Shown here: one piece after another, positions 1 through 11,099 of the stretch
Numbering within the stretch: the first letter of the stretch is position 1
Layout: the number at the start of each line of letters is the position of its first letter
Source of the DNA: Psilocybe azurescens
Taxonomy: Eukaryota; Basidiomycota; Agaricomycetes; Agaricales; Agrocybaceae
Assembly: GCA_023853785.1 (NCBI GenBank)
Contig: JAJIRX010000492.1
Location: forward strand, 1 to 64,000
Length of the DNA stretch: 64,000 nt
Reading direction: 5' to 3'
The notes under the pieces: generated by a model
Seen by the model: only the letters and a program-made list of their open reading frames with translations
Database searches by the model: none
What the model was told of the DNA's origin: nothing
Made by a program: the position numbers and the translations under genes

Positions 1-240
1 AGACATGTTGCGTTGCTTTGGTAGTTGGAGGTATGGTTTAGAGGTAGAACGACTTGGCCTTTTAACTACTTTGGCGATCAGTGGAAGGCGCGATGGAGTT
101 CTCGCTCGACCAGATTTAACTTGAGCGAGAGATCTGGCTTGGTAGTGGGCAGATTTAGCAGCGGCTGGGCGGTAGTTTTGTTTTGCCATCTCCTTCTGAT
201 CAATCGCTTTTGTATGCGGTGAGAATTTCTTTTTGCCGCC

Positions 241-1666
241 TCAAGCTCTTCCACAGTCTGATCGGCCAAGGGGTATCAAAGATTGGGGTTTCGGTTGGTT
301 TGTTTCGAGTTTCGAGTGAAAGAAGAGGCGATACGTCTGGAGGAGGCAGGCATCAGGATGGTCAGAGTTTGTGTAATTGATGATATTCTCGAAGAATCTC
401 GCTGTCGTTGTCGAACGCGCCATCTTTTCCCACGTTGCTTCGGAGATAGGGAATCCGGTCCATTTGATAAGATACTGATATTTTCGCTTTCCTTTCTTGG
501 GTTTTCGTCCTGTCTTTCTGTGATTCAGAATAGTTTCGACTTCCCAGTGTTCTTCCTGATTTTTGATCTCGGGTGGTGGTCTAGGAAAGTTCGGTCCGTA
601 TGTTTCTGTCTCGTTATATGGCATGAGTAGAGTGGCGTGGAAAACATTGTGGATCTTCCATATCTTGGGTATTTTGAGTCTGTACGTGAGAGGTCCCAAG
701 ACTTCCGTGATTGTGAACGGGCCTTCTCGTTTCGGTTTCATCTTTGAATGATACCTCGTGGAGATGTTGCGGAGTCTAGCCAAACTTTCGTTCCTTTCTC
801 GAATGGTTTGAAGTTCGATTTTCGTCGTCAGCTATTCTTTGTCTTGCAAGTTCGCGGGCGGCTAGCGCTTCTTCTCGATCTTTTAGGAGATGTTTGACTT
901 TTCCTCCACTGATGGGGCCTTGGTGTTCTCGAATGCAAGTGGAATGGCTTTATTGGAGATGAACCTAAGGTGAGTTCGAACGGGTCTTGGCTCTTTCAGA
1001 GTGTTTCCTGTTGTTGTGCGTGAATTCCAACGTTCCAACTGACTTGTTCCAGTCGGTTGGGTGTGACGAGCAGTAGATGGATAGATAGGCTTCTATTTCT
1101 TGATTGAATCGTTCGGTGGTTCCGTCTCCTATTGGATGATAAGCCGTAGTTAATTTTGACTTGATTCCCAAGAGTTTCATGAGTTCTTGAAAGACTTTTG
1201 CGGTGAATAGGGGATCTCGGTCAGAGATGATACTGTCTGGGAGTCCGAATCGTTTGAAAAGATTGTCGAGTAAGAGTTGAGCTGCTCCTTCTGCGCCGAG
1301 TGCCTCTCCCGGTTTCCCTTTTTTGGCAAGGTATTAAAATCACCCCTTAGTAAGCCCATGGTCTACCACGACCATGATCGCATCCACGATCTGTCCCGCG
1401 CTGTTCTTAACTGGTGGTAAGTCGGTTAGAAAGTCCATTGAACAGTTTGCAAATGGTCGTGTAGAAGTTGGTCCGGCTACTGGCATGAAGGACGGGTGAG
1501 AGGGGTTCCTGTTAATTTTGAATTGTTGACAGATCCCGCAGCCTTTGACGTATTGTTTAACAAAGGATCGTAGCCCTGGCCACCAGTAATGTGTCTTTAC
1601 TGCGTTGTAAGTTTCAAGTTCTCCTGGGTGTCCTGCCGATGGTAGATCGTGAAAGGATTTTACCAC
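241..1666 (-). pseudogene. integrase and chromodomain of gypsy element 1, frameshifted
   Basis: The piece at 1666-1340 starts the integrase with a zinc-binding segment (H..H, then CGICQQF) and the first catalytic part (CSMDFLTDLPP). The piece at 1180-965 carries the downstream catalytic region (TAYHPIGDGTTERFNQEIEAYL). The open frame 783-241 holds the C-terminal GPF/Y module ([19 protein letters not shown]) and a chromodomain (YQYLIKWTGFPISEATWE). The chromodomain steers integration to marked chromatin in known chromoviruses. Frames change between the pieces, and the segment between 783 and 965 also holds coding traces. Confidence 0.9.
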
Positions 1667-3265
1667 CTGTTGTCGTAGATTTTGGTTCTTTGGTATATAC
1701 GTCTTGTCTTTATAAAAATGACGTTTTTCCCATTGAATTCTTCTGTTCTCCAGTCGTCGAGATCTGTTCGTAAATTCGGTGGTCCCCCTTGTAGTAGAGC
1801 TTTCAAGATTTCTGCAATATCCGTGTTGAATTCTTCTGAATCAATGATTTTCTGTTGTAGTTCAGTGTCGATTAGATTGACAAAGAGTTCCTCTGGTAAT
1901 AGAGTCACATCTTCGTTATCGTGGTCTTCGTCTGGTATGAAATCTGGTCTTCTGGATAAGGCATCAGATTGAATCATTTTCGTCCCAGGCATGTGGATCA
2001 GTTTCAGATCGAATTCGGATAGGAATAATGACCATCGAGCTTGCCGTCTGTTCAGATTTCTTGGGCTTCTAAAATAGGTCAGGTTTTTGTGATCAGAATG
2101 AATAATCGTTGTATGTTCGGATCCTTGAATGTAATGTCTCCATTCCTGTAATGCTCGTACAATTGCCAGGAGTTCCCGATCGTAGATTTCATAATTCCTT
2201 TCCGTTGCGGAGAAGGTTTTCGAAATGAATGCGCATGGGTGTCTTTCGCCGTTACCATCGAGTTGAGTCAGAACGGCTCCAGATGCATATTTAGAGGCGT
2301 CACATTCGATTTGAAATGGTTTGCTTGGGTCAGGCATAGAGAGAACTGGTTCTTCCGTGAATCGTCGTTTTAGTTCGTTGAATGCTCGTTGAGCTGCGTC
2401 CGTCCATTCGAATTTCTTGTCCTTCTTTAAGAGATCGTTCAGGGGTTGTGCCACTGTAGAGAATTTCCTGATGAATTTTCGGTAGAAATTTCGAATCCCA
2501 GGAATCCCCTGACTTGCTTTACTGTAGCAGGTGCAGGCCAGTCTCGGATTCCTTTAAGTTTCGATTGGTCCATGGAGATTTTCCTTCTTCGATTATCATT
2601 CCCAGGTATTCGACTTTTCGTTGTCTGAAGACACATTTTTCTGGTTTGAGGTATAGGTCGTTATCCTTTAGCCTTTGCAGGACAATTTGTTCGTATCTTG
2701 CCAAATCTTCTTGATTTTTGGCAAAGATTAGGATGTCGTCCATGTAGATGATCACAAACCCTTCAGAGATTTCGCCTTCGAACAGCGAATCCATCATGGA
2801 TTGAAAAGTGGCCGGGGAATTGCATAATCCAAAGAACATAACCGTGGGTTCAAAGAGTCCTCGATTCGTTTTGAAGGCGGCTTTCCGTTGATCTTCCTTT
2901 CGAATCGCGAACATTGTTATACCCTTGTCTGACATCCAATTTGGTAAAGAATTTCGCTCCTTTGAGTTTGTCCAGTAGATCGGGGGATCCGTTGCAAAGG
3001 GTAGGCATTCTTTACTGTCCATTCGTTCAGGTATCGATAGTCTTGACAAGGTCGCAGTTTTCCGTCTTTCTTGGCTACAAAGAAAAAAGGCGATGCGATG
3101 TCTGATTCTGATTTGACAATATATCCCTTGTCCAGCATTTCTTTGAGAAATTTGTCCTGTTCAATTTGTTCTTCTGGGGTGAGGCTATAGACCTTGCATG
3201 GTTTCGGTTTGAACCCAGGCTTCAGTTCAATTTTGTGGTCCCAGGGTCTTGAGATAGGAAATCGA
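1660..3265 (-). pseudogene. reverse transcriptase and RNase H of gypsy element 1, frameshifted
   Basis: Successive pieces give the fingers-palm region (3138-2917, with [21 protein letters not shown]), the catalytic palm (3049-2519, with the YMDD box in FVIIYMDDILIFA) and a long open frame at 2454-1660. That last frame carries the thumb and a full RNase H domain (ECDASKYASGAVL, YDRELLAIVRAL, HSDHKNLTYF) and ends in the linker to integrase. Frames change near 3000 and near 2520-2450, so no single protein is made. The order and motifs are those of Ty3/gypsy elements. Confidence 0.9.
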
Positions 3266-3937
3266 TCAGCTGCCTTTTGTCAAAAAGTCCAAGGTAGTCA
3301 TGGAGGTCCGGGGGAATAAGTTCTTCCAATGGTTTAGCAGGTGTCCTGTTTTCATGTTCCATTGCCAGAGTTTGTGAAGCCGTAGTTTTGCGTTGATCCA
3401 TGCCTGATCTATTTCTTTGGAGTCTTTTGCTTCAATAAAATCTATTACCAAAGCGTTGAAGTCCTCGGAGTGGGGGGCGTCCGTGGTATCCATGATCAGT
3501 TCAGTTTCTTCCAGTTCTTCTTCCATAGTGGTAGAGCGGATGGATTTGGAAACTCTCCATTTAACTCTTCCAGTTTCCCAATTGATATCTGGGTTTCGTT
3601 TCTGAAGCCAAGGTAGTCCTAGAATAATCTTTTGTCGTCCCAGCCCAGAGACAAACAGAATTTCCTTGTTCGTTCTGTTCCCGATGGTAAGATTGAGTTC
3701 TACAAAGGTAGAGATCGTTCCTTTCTTGTTGAGAGTTCCATCCACATTGTAAACCGTGAGGCTTCTCTTCAAGGGTTTTTGTTCAAGTCCTAGCTTCCTA
3801 GCGTAGTTTTGGTCGATGAATTTTCCACCAGCTCCAGAGTCAATTAGACCTGAGGTTTCTGACGATTTGTGGCTTTCCGTTTTTATGGCAGAGAATGAAA
3901 TCGGTAAATGCATAGATTTATTCTCAAGCGTAGCCAT
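3266..3937 (-). CDS. aspartic protease region of gypsy element 1 pol
   Basis: A 223-residue open frame holds the retroviral-type aspartic protease: active-site motif [12 protein letters not shown] near residue 31, then the hydrophobic flap region and an ILGLPWL motif near residue 104. ILG followed by PWL is typical of gypsy proteases. The frame runs on toward the start of the reverse transcriptase. It is the N-terminal part of pol and would act in virus-like particles to cut the Gag-Pol polyprotein. It is fragmentary because the pol frame changes at both ends. Confidence 0.85.
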   Translation of the reverse strand: MATLENKSMHLPISFSAIKTESHKSSETSGLIDSGAGGKFIDQNYARKLGLEQKPLKRSLTVYNVDGTLNKKGTISTFVELNLTIGNRTNKEILFVSGLGRQKIILGLPWLQKRNPDINWETGRVKWRVSKSIRSTTMEEELEETELIMDTTDAPHSEDFNALVIDFIEAKDSKEIDQAWINAKLRLHKLWQWNMKTGHLLNHWKNLFPRTSMTTLDFLTKGS

Positions 3938-3993
3938 AAATACAGAATAGATGCCTAATCGTGGAGAGACCGACGTCGATTCGGTTCTCCGTT

Positions 3994-5123
3994 TTAAAAA
4001 TCCTCAGTGTTGTTATCCTCCTCCTGGTTTCCCATTGCCAAACTCGCCAGTTCCTCTCTTTCCTCCATGTTCAACTCCCGGATATGGGCATGAAGGTCCT
4101 TGGGTGTCCATTTTTTCTTCGGCAACTCCTTCGACATGAATGGGTTGTTGTTTTTCTTCTTCTGAGGGCAATCTACTGCGAGATGTCCTGCTTGTTTGCA
4201 TCTAAAACAAGCCCCCTTTTTCATGAGGCTTGCTCGTTCTTCAGTGGTCATGACATCAACGTCCATTGCAAAGGGTCCTTCTTTGGCACGGCTCTGGGAA
4301 TGAATTCGCGGCGTTTGATTGAGATGGGCCTTTAATCGCCATAGCGAGTCGATAGCTCCTGTCAAAGGTCATGGCTTTGTCGTACCATTCTTCGATTTTT
4401 GTGGGCTTCTTTTCAGACATGATGATTTTCTGTACTAGCGCCCGGGTTTAGCGCCGTCTTGAACATTTCTATCAAGAGTTTGTTTGCCGTGTTGGAGTCA
4501 TTAGACATCCCTGCCTCTCCAACCAGTAGTTTGAACTTTGTTACTAGTTGTTCGGCGGTCAGGTTCTTTTGTCGAAGTATTTTTAATTTGTCCAATGCAT
4601 CGATGTCTTCTTCTTCTGGCTTGAAGGCCTTCTGGAATTCGTTGATAAATTCCCTGTAAGTCGGTAAGTCGATATCCCCGTGTCGAGGTTCAATTTGTTC
4701 TGGACGAATTGTTGTTTCCAAATGACCGCATTCCCTTCTTGCATGTAAGAGAGAATGAATGTGATCCGTTTAGGTTCGGTGTCGTAGGTGTCCTTGTTGA
4801 TCCCCATATAGAGGATACATTCTTGAAGGAATTTCTTGCTCTTAAACCGTTCACCATTGAAGGGTGTAGGTTTGCTAAGAGAGAGTTCCCTCGTCTTCGG
4901 GCGTCGATCATTTGTTGGTCAACCATTTGTGTTTCGTTTGGTTCAGAGATTTCAGAGGGTTCAGAGGGTTCAGAGGCGTCGGTGAAGTATTCTTCTCCTG
5001 ACGATAGTCCTGGGGTTTGGGTAGTGGGTTGAGCGTCTGATGTAGGCGTTTGTTCACCACTGTCGTCGGTGTCGTAGTTTGCGGAGAAGGTTCCGCTTCG
5101 AGATGTCGTGGTGTCTGGTTCAA
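3994..5123 (-). pseudogene. gag of gypsy element 1, frameshifted
   Basis: The capsid precursor is readable in overlapping pieces (5123-4908, 4926-4690, 4807-4583, 4721-4413, 4365-3994) that change frame. The C-terminal part carries a CCHC zinc knuckle (CFRCKQAGHLAVDC) followed by the conserved tail with KKWTPKDLHAHIRELN, which is also present in gypsy element 2. The N-terminal part shows the retrotransposon gag core with the paired pieces FILSYMQEGNA and FKLLVGEAG. The gene lies directly after the 5' LTR, as expected. At least three frame changes break it. Confidence 0.85.
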
Positions 5124-5181
5124 GCTCCCAATACCGCTTGTGGACGAAGCAGTATGGTAGAGTGAGAAGCTAGTTCTTTTG

Positions 5182-5658
5182 TTACGATCTCAAGTTAGAA
5201 TCACGCAGTATGCGTAATCTAACCACCAATCGTTTACAAGAACAAGTTCAAGTTCAGAGTAGAGCAGGTTAAGCAGGTTGGATTCTCAAGAACTAGCTAA
5301 AGAATACAATGGATCCTTCCTGGTATAAATACTATGAACTGTACAGCAAGTTGAAACAAGTTTGAATGTTCATCAGCAGATGTATATAAGAATAGAGGAA
5401 ACAGATCAATCGTTCATCGAAAGATGTATCATAAAAGATGGAAGTGAAAGGAAACAGATCAAACGTTCATCGAAAGATGTATCATAAAAGATGGAAGTGA
5501 AAGTCCATCAGAGATATGATGGAGTTTCATAGAATGATAGAAAACAAAGTTCATCAGAGCAGATGATGCTGTATCAATGATGTGAAGGATGACAAAGAAA
5601 AGGAAAAGAAAAAGAAAAAGAAAAGAGAAAGGGAAAAGAAAAAAGACTTGTTGTAACA
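5182..5658 (-). repeat. 5' LTR of gypsy element 1
   Basis: Read on the minus strand the repeat begins TGTTAC and ends GTAACA, the usual TG..CA form with a short inverted repeat. It matches the LTRs at 29185-29601 and 35428-35864 through its promoter half and the solo LTR at 42366-42895 over its whole length. It contains an AAAAG-rich tract next to the U3 end, a TATTTATA box and the AGCTAGTTCTT motif discussed under self-priming. The insertion lies directly in front of the cysteine-cluster gene remnant at 5687. Confidence 0.9.
5288..5331 (-). promoter_or_regulatory. LTR TATA box and predicted transcript start with self-primer
   Basis: On the minus strand TATTTATA starts at 5331 and AGCTAGTTCTT starts at 5298, 33 nt downstream, where transcription would be expected to begin. 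The 11 nt AGCTAGTTCTT is the exact reverse complement of AAGAACTAGCT, which lies just after the LTR end (5180 down to 5170). This is the layout of Tf1/sushi-type self-priming retrotransposons. The transcript start is inferred from spacing only. Confidence 0.6.
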
Positions 5659-5686
5659 CCTACCACTAGGTCCTGTCATTCTCTGC

Positions 5687-6303
5687 ATGACTCTCAGTGA
5701 GCCTGGTGATGCCTGGCTTTCAGATGTATGGACAAAATTTGATAGGTCTGAATCCACAACTAATATATTAAAATTTTTGCAGTCTGTTTATAAGACAAAG
5801 AATCTTGTCCTGATTACATATGTATTGACAAAGGATGTCAAGTGTTGCAAACAGCTGTTGCCAATAGAAGTTGGGATGCTATGTGGAAAAAAACATTAAA
5901 ATTTATTGTGGGCACTTACTATTATATTAATCACCAAGCCAATGATTATCTTTGTCAAAAGTACTGCAATCCTTCTCTGAGTGATAGTTCAGCTCTAAAT
6001 CTTGTAATTATTGCATATAATGATAATGGCAATGCATATGCCCAGAAAGCCTTTAATACACAAGTGTGTGAACAATTAAATGCATGGCTGGGTGGTTTTG
6101 AATCTTTTCTTATATATATGACACCTGGCAAGTTCAACTGGTTTCTACACACAATGCCATTTTACTGCACAAAATATGTCATTGCAAAGCAGAAAAGAAA
6201 GGCACAGTCTTCAGATAGTGATGATGAAAATGAAGAATTAGGATTGGATGAAGAGACTAGTAATTCTAGTGAAGCAGAGACCAGTGACTTTGACTCAGAC
6301 TAA
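5687..6303 (+). pseudogene. KDZ-associated cysteine-cluster (CxC6-type) protein, C-terminal remnant
   Basis: Two overlapping frames (5687-5899 and 5842-6303) give the C-terminal half of the same protein as the gene at 8129-10286: a WTKFDRSES..NILKFLQSVY segment, then YYYINHQANDYLCQKYCNP and the hallmark end FNTQVCEQLNAWLGGFES with a trailing WFLHT. The final 40 residues are an acidic serine-rich tail. A frame change lies near 5800-5880. The N-terminal half is missing: the gypsy LTR ends at 5658 and cuts the gene. Such proteins were described as cysteine clusters that travel with KDZ DNA transposons in Agaricomycetes; no KDZ transposase is visible here. Confidence 0.75.
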
Positions 6304-6341
6304 ATTGAATACAAGTGTGTAAAAAAACAAGTTAATTCATA

Positions 6342-6506
6342 TAGTAGATTATATAAGCAATATACAGTAGGTGTATGATACAAGGTAGATTACATAAGCA
6401 GTATATAGTAGGTGTATGATACAGGGTAGATTATATAAGCAGTGTACAGTAGGTGTATGATATAAGATAGATCATATAAGCAGTGTGTAGTAGGTGTATG
6501 ATAGTA
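6342..6506. repeat. tandem repeat, about 42-bp unit, four copies
   Basis: Four imperfect copies of a unit containing TAGATTATATAAGCAGT and AGTAGGTGTATGATA follow each other directly after the stop of the cysteine-cluster remnant. The copies differ by a few substitutions. Confidence 0.85.
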
Positions 6507-6619
6507 GTGGTAACTGTGTAAATCTATTTTTATTCAGCCCAAAGGTGTGGAAATTTGTTTTTACTCAGCTTCAAGCCATGGGAATTTCACTTTACTACTG
6601 TATTGGCTATAAATAACTC

Positions 6620-6755
6620 TATTCCCCTTCATTCCTCTCTATTCCCCTCTATTCCCTCTCCAATTCCTTCATTCCCTCTTCAATCCCTTCTGTTCCCTCT
6701 CTATTCCCTCTATTCCCCCTATTCCCTTCACTCCCTTTCTCAATCCCTCCAGTCC
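6620..6755. repeat. pyrimidine-rich low-complexity tract
   Basis: A CT-rich stretch made of variants of ATTCCCTCT on the plus strand. Apparent open frames across it are compositional and not called as genes. Confidence 0.7.
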
Positions 6756-6773
6756 TAGGGAATATGTGGGGCA

Positions 6774-7905
6774 GTGAAAAGTACTGTGGCCAAGCTGCCT
6801 GTCTTGCCTCAGAAAGGCCAGGTCATGATCTTCATTTCAAGTGAAAACCCTGCCTTTGTTGTGCCAACCCAGACACCTCCAAATTTTAAAAGGATTATGC
6901 CCATCCATCACATGTCTAAGCCTCTTTTGAGGCTCTGGCCAAGAAATTGCCTACCATCAAGAACTCCGGTATATCATATTTATCTTAATTGGTAAATCTA
7001 TGCTTACATTATCAAAGAATATATCATATTTGTTCATAACATTGTCTGGGACCTTTTGGGTCCATTTGAGGAGATTACCTCAGCTGATGGAGACGAAGAA
7101 ATTACCTGGCAAGTAGAAAATGACAAGCCAGTCCTTCATGTTCTTTTGGTATGTTTACCTTTATTTTCTTATCCAAATATTGATTTTAATGACATTACCC
7201 ACAGAGCAACTTCAGTTTGCCAACTGCCTCATCCAGTGTCATTAGCCTCTCAGCTGCTGGCATGTTATCTACAAATGCAGGGCTTGTAGTTGCCAATGCA
7301 AGTCAGTTTGTTGCACCTGTTGCTCTGGTCCAGTCTCATGGCCCAGTCAAGATGGCTTTGACAACTGAGCAAATTCAGATGGCCAATGCACTTGATGTCT
7401 CTCCTGAGATGTACCGTACTGGTAATGCTGGGACACTCCAGGAAAACTATGCCCGCTATCTTTGCTTCCCTCGAGACTGAGGCCAGATTTGCCCAACTTT
7501 GGAAGGACGGAACTTGGCCAGTCATACTACAAAAGCCTAGTGGAACAGATATTCAGCGTCTATTTGTTGGCAGATCCAGCTGGCACGACTCTTGGTCCAA
7601 GACCTTTCCGGCTCTTAAACAAGCATCCAGAAATGCAGAAATGGCTTCAGGATGACCCAGACCGCCTCAGTGATGTGGAATTGTAGGGTTCCAACCTCAA
7701 GACTTATCATTTCCCAGAGTTGATTACATGGGTGCAAAGTAGAGGTTTGCTGAAGAAGACAAAGAAAGCAGTGATGAAAGTGGCATCTGAACCTGCAAAC
7801 ATGCCGGCAGCCAGCACATCCAAGCAGATGACATCATCTAAGAAGGCAGCAGCAGTCAAGAAGTCAACCTCAGCTAAAGCAGGAAATTCTGGGTGCAAGT
7901 AGTAA
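6774..7905 (+). pseudogene. unrecognised spliced gene, broken
   Basis: Coding-like pieces lie on the plus strand between the two cysteine-cluster genes. One joint is clear: the exon ending KPVLHVLL is followed by an intron at about 7150-7205 (GTATGTTTACC..CCCACAG) and an exon that reads through ALTTEQIQMANALDVSPEMY to about 7478. Further on, a shifted frame carries SYYKSLVEQIFSVYL and a stop at 7684. A lysine-, serine- and alanine-rich tail (7720-7902) may be its basic C-terminus. I do not recognise the family. Its place between KDZ-associated genes suggests it belongs to the same mobile unit or a neighbouring degenerate host gene. Confidence 0.4.
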
Positions 7906-8128
7906 GTATACTGACCATGGAAGCTTGCCCAAATGTATCACCACCCTCTCATATCTCATGTGTTTTTTTTGTACTTGTAGTATTGAAATTCTATCACCAC
8001 TGTTGCTCTGTTTTTGTCTGGATGGTCTTTTCAGCAATTTGGGGACCCTGATTTATCTGCTTGCTTGTACTGCATTGAGATCACAGTTATCTCTGGCATT
8101 CTTGGTGTTACTGTTGATTCCACATGTC

Positions 8129-10286
8129 ATGGCAAGCACCCAGTCTGCTCCTTTTCCTGACATGGTTTTCAAAGACTTCAGTGACTTTATCATCAACAAT
8201 TTTGGTCAGAAAATATCACTTCCAACTGTTATCACAGTTTTACTGTCCATGACCAACAACACAGAGCTACTCTCTTTACATATTAAACAGGATGCAGAAT
8301 GTAGAGCAACATCATGGATTAAATGTTTGGCCTGTGCAATTATTGCAAAACTTGGGCCTGATAATGCAGTTACTCTATTCTCAGAGTCTGAATTATCTTT
8401 GATTGAGACTGCAACCACCAGGAATCAAGATGTTACACTTTTGTCAGTGAAACTGAGCAAATTTTCACAAGTTTTGGGCCTCTATCCATATAATCAAAGA
8501 CAGAAATTCACAGGTACCTTGCAACGTACATCACATAATTCTATCCAACCAGCCCTTCTTATTTGCCCATACTCATCTGTCTGTTTAACATCAGATTGCA
8601 ATCAGTGTTCTTTAACACAAAATACCCGACCTCAGGATATTCCAACTGTGACTTTAATCAAAGGGATAGATGTATTTCAGAATGTCCAGTTGCTCTCTGG
8701 ATTTTGCAGTAACTGCAAGACTATTTATTATGCAGATCATGAACATACACCTGCAACAGATAATACAGAAGCTATGCAATTCTTTCTGAACTCTGCAGTT
8801 TATCTTAAGGTTGGACAGAACCTTTGGGTAGATTGCAAGTTTTCAGCAGCAGTATTGAGTGGAATATATCCTCTCCATGCATCTACATCTGGTTGGGCCA
8901 ATTTTTTCAATGACACCTATGGCACTGACTGTGTCACACTTTCCCATCGCCAAGTTCAGGCTGCTTTTGTACATGAATCTATCTGGCAAGCTTCTGAGAT
9001 GTCTGGAATAGATTTTATTATCCGAGATGTGGCATCAATAGATGAAGTGACAGAAGAAGCCTTTACTGTTTTGGGTCATGAGGGTCTCATTCAGCCAGCA
9101 AAGGGTCATGCCTGTGCTGAGTGCTCCCAACCCTACCAAGCAACATCAGATGTAATTTCAACCCCTAATGACCCTTCTGCTGTTCTTGGTGTTGACCCTG
9201 TGGTAGCATCTACAGTAGTGCAATCAGGTTCTAATAATCCTGCTGCTCAGAACTCAGTTCAGATGCAGAATCTAACAATGCGGGTAATTGATGGAATGGT
9301 TAATGGCACAAAGGTATTTTTTTTTTAATTCTGATCCATAATAGTAAGATTTAACATTATTATCTAGCATTGTGCATATGATGGTTGCACATCTGATTTA
9401 GCAAATTACCGAGGGAGGTGCCTTTTGTCAAGTGCATGAACATGAATTTGGCAATCAATGCCATGTTAGAGATTGTACAGGCACTTCAATTCCTTCTACT
9501 ATGGCTTGTGAAGCTCATCAAAATGTTTGGAATAAATACAAGCTTGATCGCTCTGCTGAAGGGTTATCAGGCTCAAAGAGAATGTTGAACCGTCAGCAAA
9601 AAAATTTAGAGTGGAATCCAAAACATGAGCGTGAATATCAGCCACATGACCAGCCACCTGCAGAACTTAAAAAAATAAAACACTATTTTGGTCCTGCAAC
9701 CTTTTATTGTGTTGAAACAATCTGTTTCCCATGTGGTGTTGTTGAGGCATGGGCAAAATTTGCAAGATCAGTGTCAGATCCAAATATCCTGGCTTTTATA
9801 AACAAAGTTTATCCAACAAAGGAATCATGCCCTGACTATATCTGCATTGACAAAGCATGTACAGTGCTTAAACATATTGCTGCACAAGGTCACTGGGAAG
9901 AATGGTCACAAACAACACAATTTATAGTTGACAGTTATCATTACCAGAATCATTGCAAAACAGATATTCTTTGTCGAACTTGGTGTAATCCAGCTCCCAC
10001 AGATGGGTCAGCTCCAAATTTAGTCATAACAGCAACAGCTTCTGATGGGACCACATATCAAAAACGGGCATTTAATACTCAGGTAAAATTCTTTCTAGTC
10101 CTTGTAATTATTTATGTACTGATAGTATAACTGAAATAGGCCTGTGAGCAACTCAATGCATGGCTTGGTGGTTTTGACTCCATTCTCAAGAGAATGACAC
10201 CTCAAAACTATAACTGGTTTATACATACCATGCTTTCTTATCACACAAGGAAGGTTCTCCAACGACAAGCTAAAAAAGAGGAGTGA
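8129..10286 (+). CDS. KDZ-associated cysteine-cluster protein (CxC5/CxC6 type), near complete
   Basis: Three exons are supported: 8129-9313, 9368-10082 and 10140-10286, with introns of 54 and 57 nt bounded by GT..AG. The N-terminal half (about 220 residues) corresponds to the CxC5-type region. The second half has the cysteine cluster (FCSNCKTIYY, CAECSQPY, then HCAYDGC after the first intron, CHVRDC, CEAHQNVW). It then has the conserved tail with FYCVETICFPCGVVEAW, DYICIDKACTVL, SYHYQNHCKTDILCRTWCNP and FNTQ/ACEQLNAWLGGFDS. I chose the ATG at 8129 because the upstream open frame (from 7925) is hydrophobic and unlike the family. A single extra G in the run at about 9413-9415 shifts the frame just after the first intron. 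The proteins are known companions of KDZ transposons; a chromatin or DNA-binding zinc role is presumed, not shown. Confidence 0.75.
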
Positions 10287-10435
10287 CAGTCACTGATCAG
10301 CTGGAAGCAGATGGCAATGATGATGATGACTAGGCTAAATAAATGGCATATAAAGATATAACATGTATATGTAGACTATGGTAGATGGCAGTTGAAAACC
10401 TCTCTGGATATGGTAATTGGATTTCTTCAATAAAG

Positions 10436-10791
10436 TCTGCAATTAAACCAATAACAGTCCAGTGGAGTCCAGTGGACATCCACTGGACAGAGCACTCTTG
10501 GATCTGGTCTAATTAAGTGCTGAGAGTCCGGTGGAAGTCCATTGGAAGTCCATTGGAAGTCCAATGGACTGGACAGTCCAGCCAGTCCACCTGTTTTCTG
10601 TCTTGAAGTGACTTGACTGGAATTTGACCGGAATCTGGCCGGACTCTGACTGGACTGGTAGCGGAATTTTTTCAAGTCCAATGGAATCTGTTGGACGTCC
10701 AATGGACTGTCCAGCCAGATTCATCGGAATTGGCTGGGTCCAGTGAAAGTCCATTGGAGTCCAACGGAATATGGGGGCACTGTGAAGTACA
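10436..10791 (-). mobile_element. fragment of the 9-bp-TSD palindrome-array element (subfamily of the 58966-61708 copy)
   Basis: On the minus strand it begins TGTACTTCACAGTGCCCCC and follows the first 380 bases of the copy at 58966-61708 closely: the same TCCATTGGA/TCCAATGGA array, CAAGACAGAAAACAGGTGGAC, TCAGCACTTAATTAGACCAG and the final GGTTTAATTGCAGA. Only this one end is present. I find no opposite terminus and no 9-bp duplication, so it is a truncated copy. Confidence 0.85.
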
Positions 10792-10794
10792 CCT

Positions 10795-11099
10795 TTCCAG
10801 ATGGTTTCTTCCGCACCAACAATTCTGGATTGGGGGACAGAGACGAATTTTTATTTGCCGCACATCCTATCCAACCAGGGAGAAATGTCGGTGGAGTCAA
10901 CAACTATGTTGTGAATCTGACCTCAGCAGATTTCTCAGACGAGTGCTTGCTTTACATTAACTTTGCCAATCAGACTGTCAGAGGTCTCTACCCAAGTCCA
11001 ACAGGTGATTTATTGACCTCTTTAAAAGCCAATTTGCACTTCTTCTATAACGGAACCACACCAGGTAGTTGTCAGGAAGTTTTCCCATATAGTGAGTAG
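10795..11099 (+). pseudogene. unrecognised coding remnant
   Basis: An open frame of about 100 residues (FPDGFFRTNNSG.. to the stop at 11097) has normal protein composition, with NYVVNLTSADFSDE and a mixed hydrophobic pattern. It has no start codon of its own because the palindrome-array fragment ends directly in front of it. I do not recognise it. It may be the end of a gene cut by that insertion. Confidence 0.3.

Larger units (their letters stand above)
1..5658 (-). mobile_element. Ty3/gypsy chromovirus, minus strand, 3' end outside the window
   Basis: The order on the minus strand is LTR, gag with a zinc knuckle, aspartic protease, reverse transcriptase, RNase H, zinc-binding integrase and chromodomain. 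This order (RT before integrase, chromodomain at the C-terminus) defines chromoviruses of the Ty3/gypsy (Metaviridae) class. Only the 5' LTR (5182-5658) is present; the 3' LTR lies to the left of base 1, so the target duplication cannot be checked. The coding region is spread over several frames, so this copy is not able to make an intact polyprotein as sequenced. It is closely related to the complete element at 29185-35864, which shares the gag, protease, RT and integrase motifs and the LTR promoter region. Confidence 0.95.
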
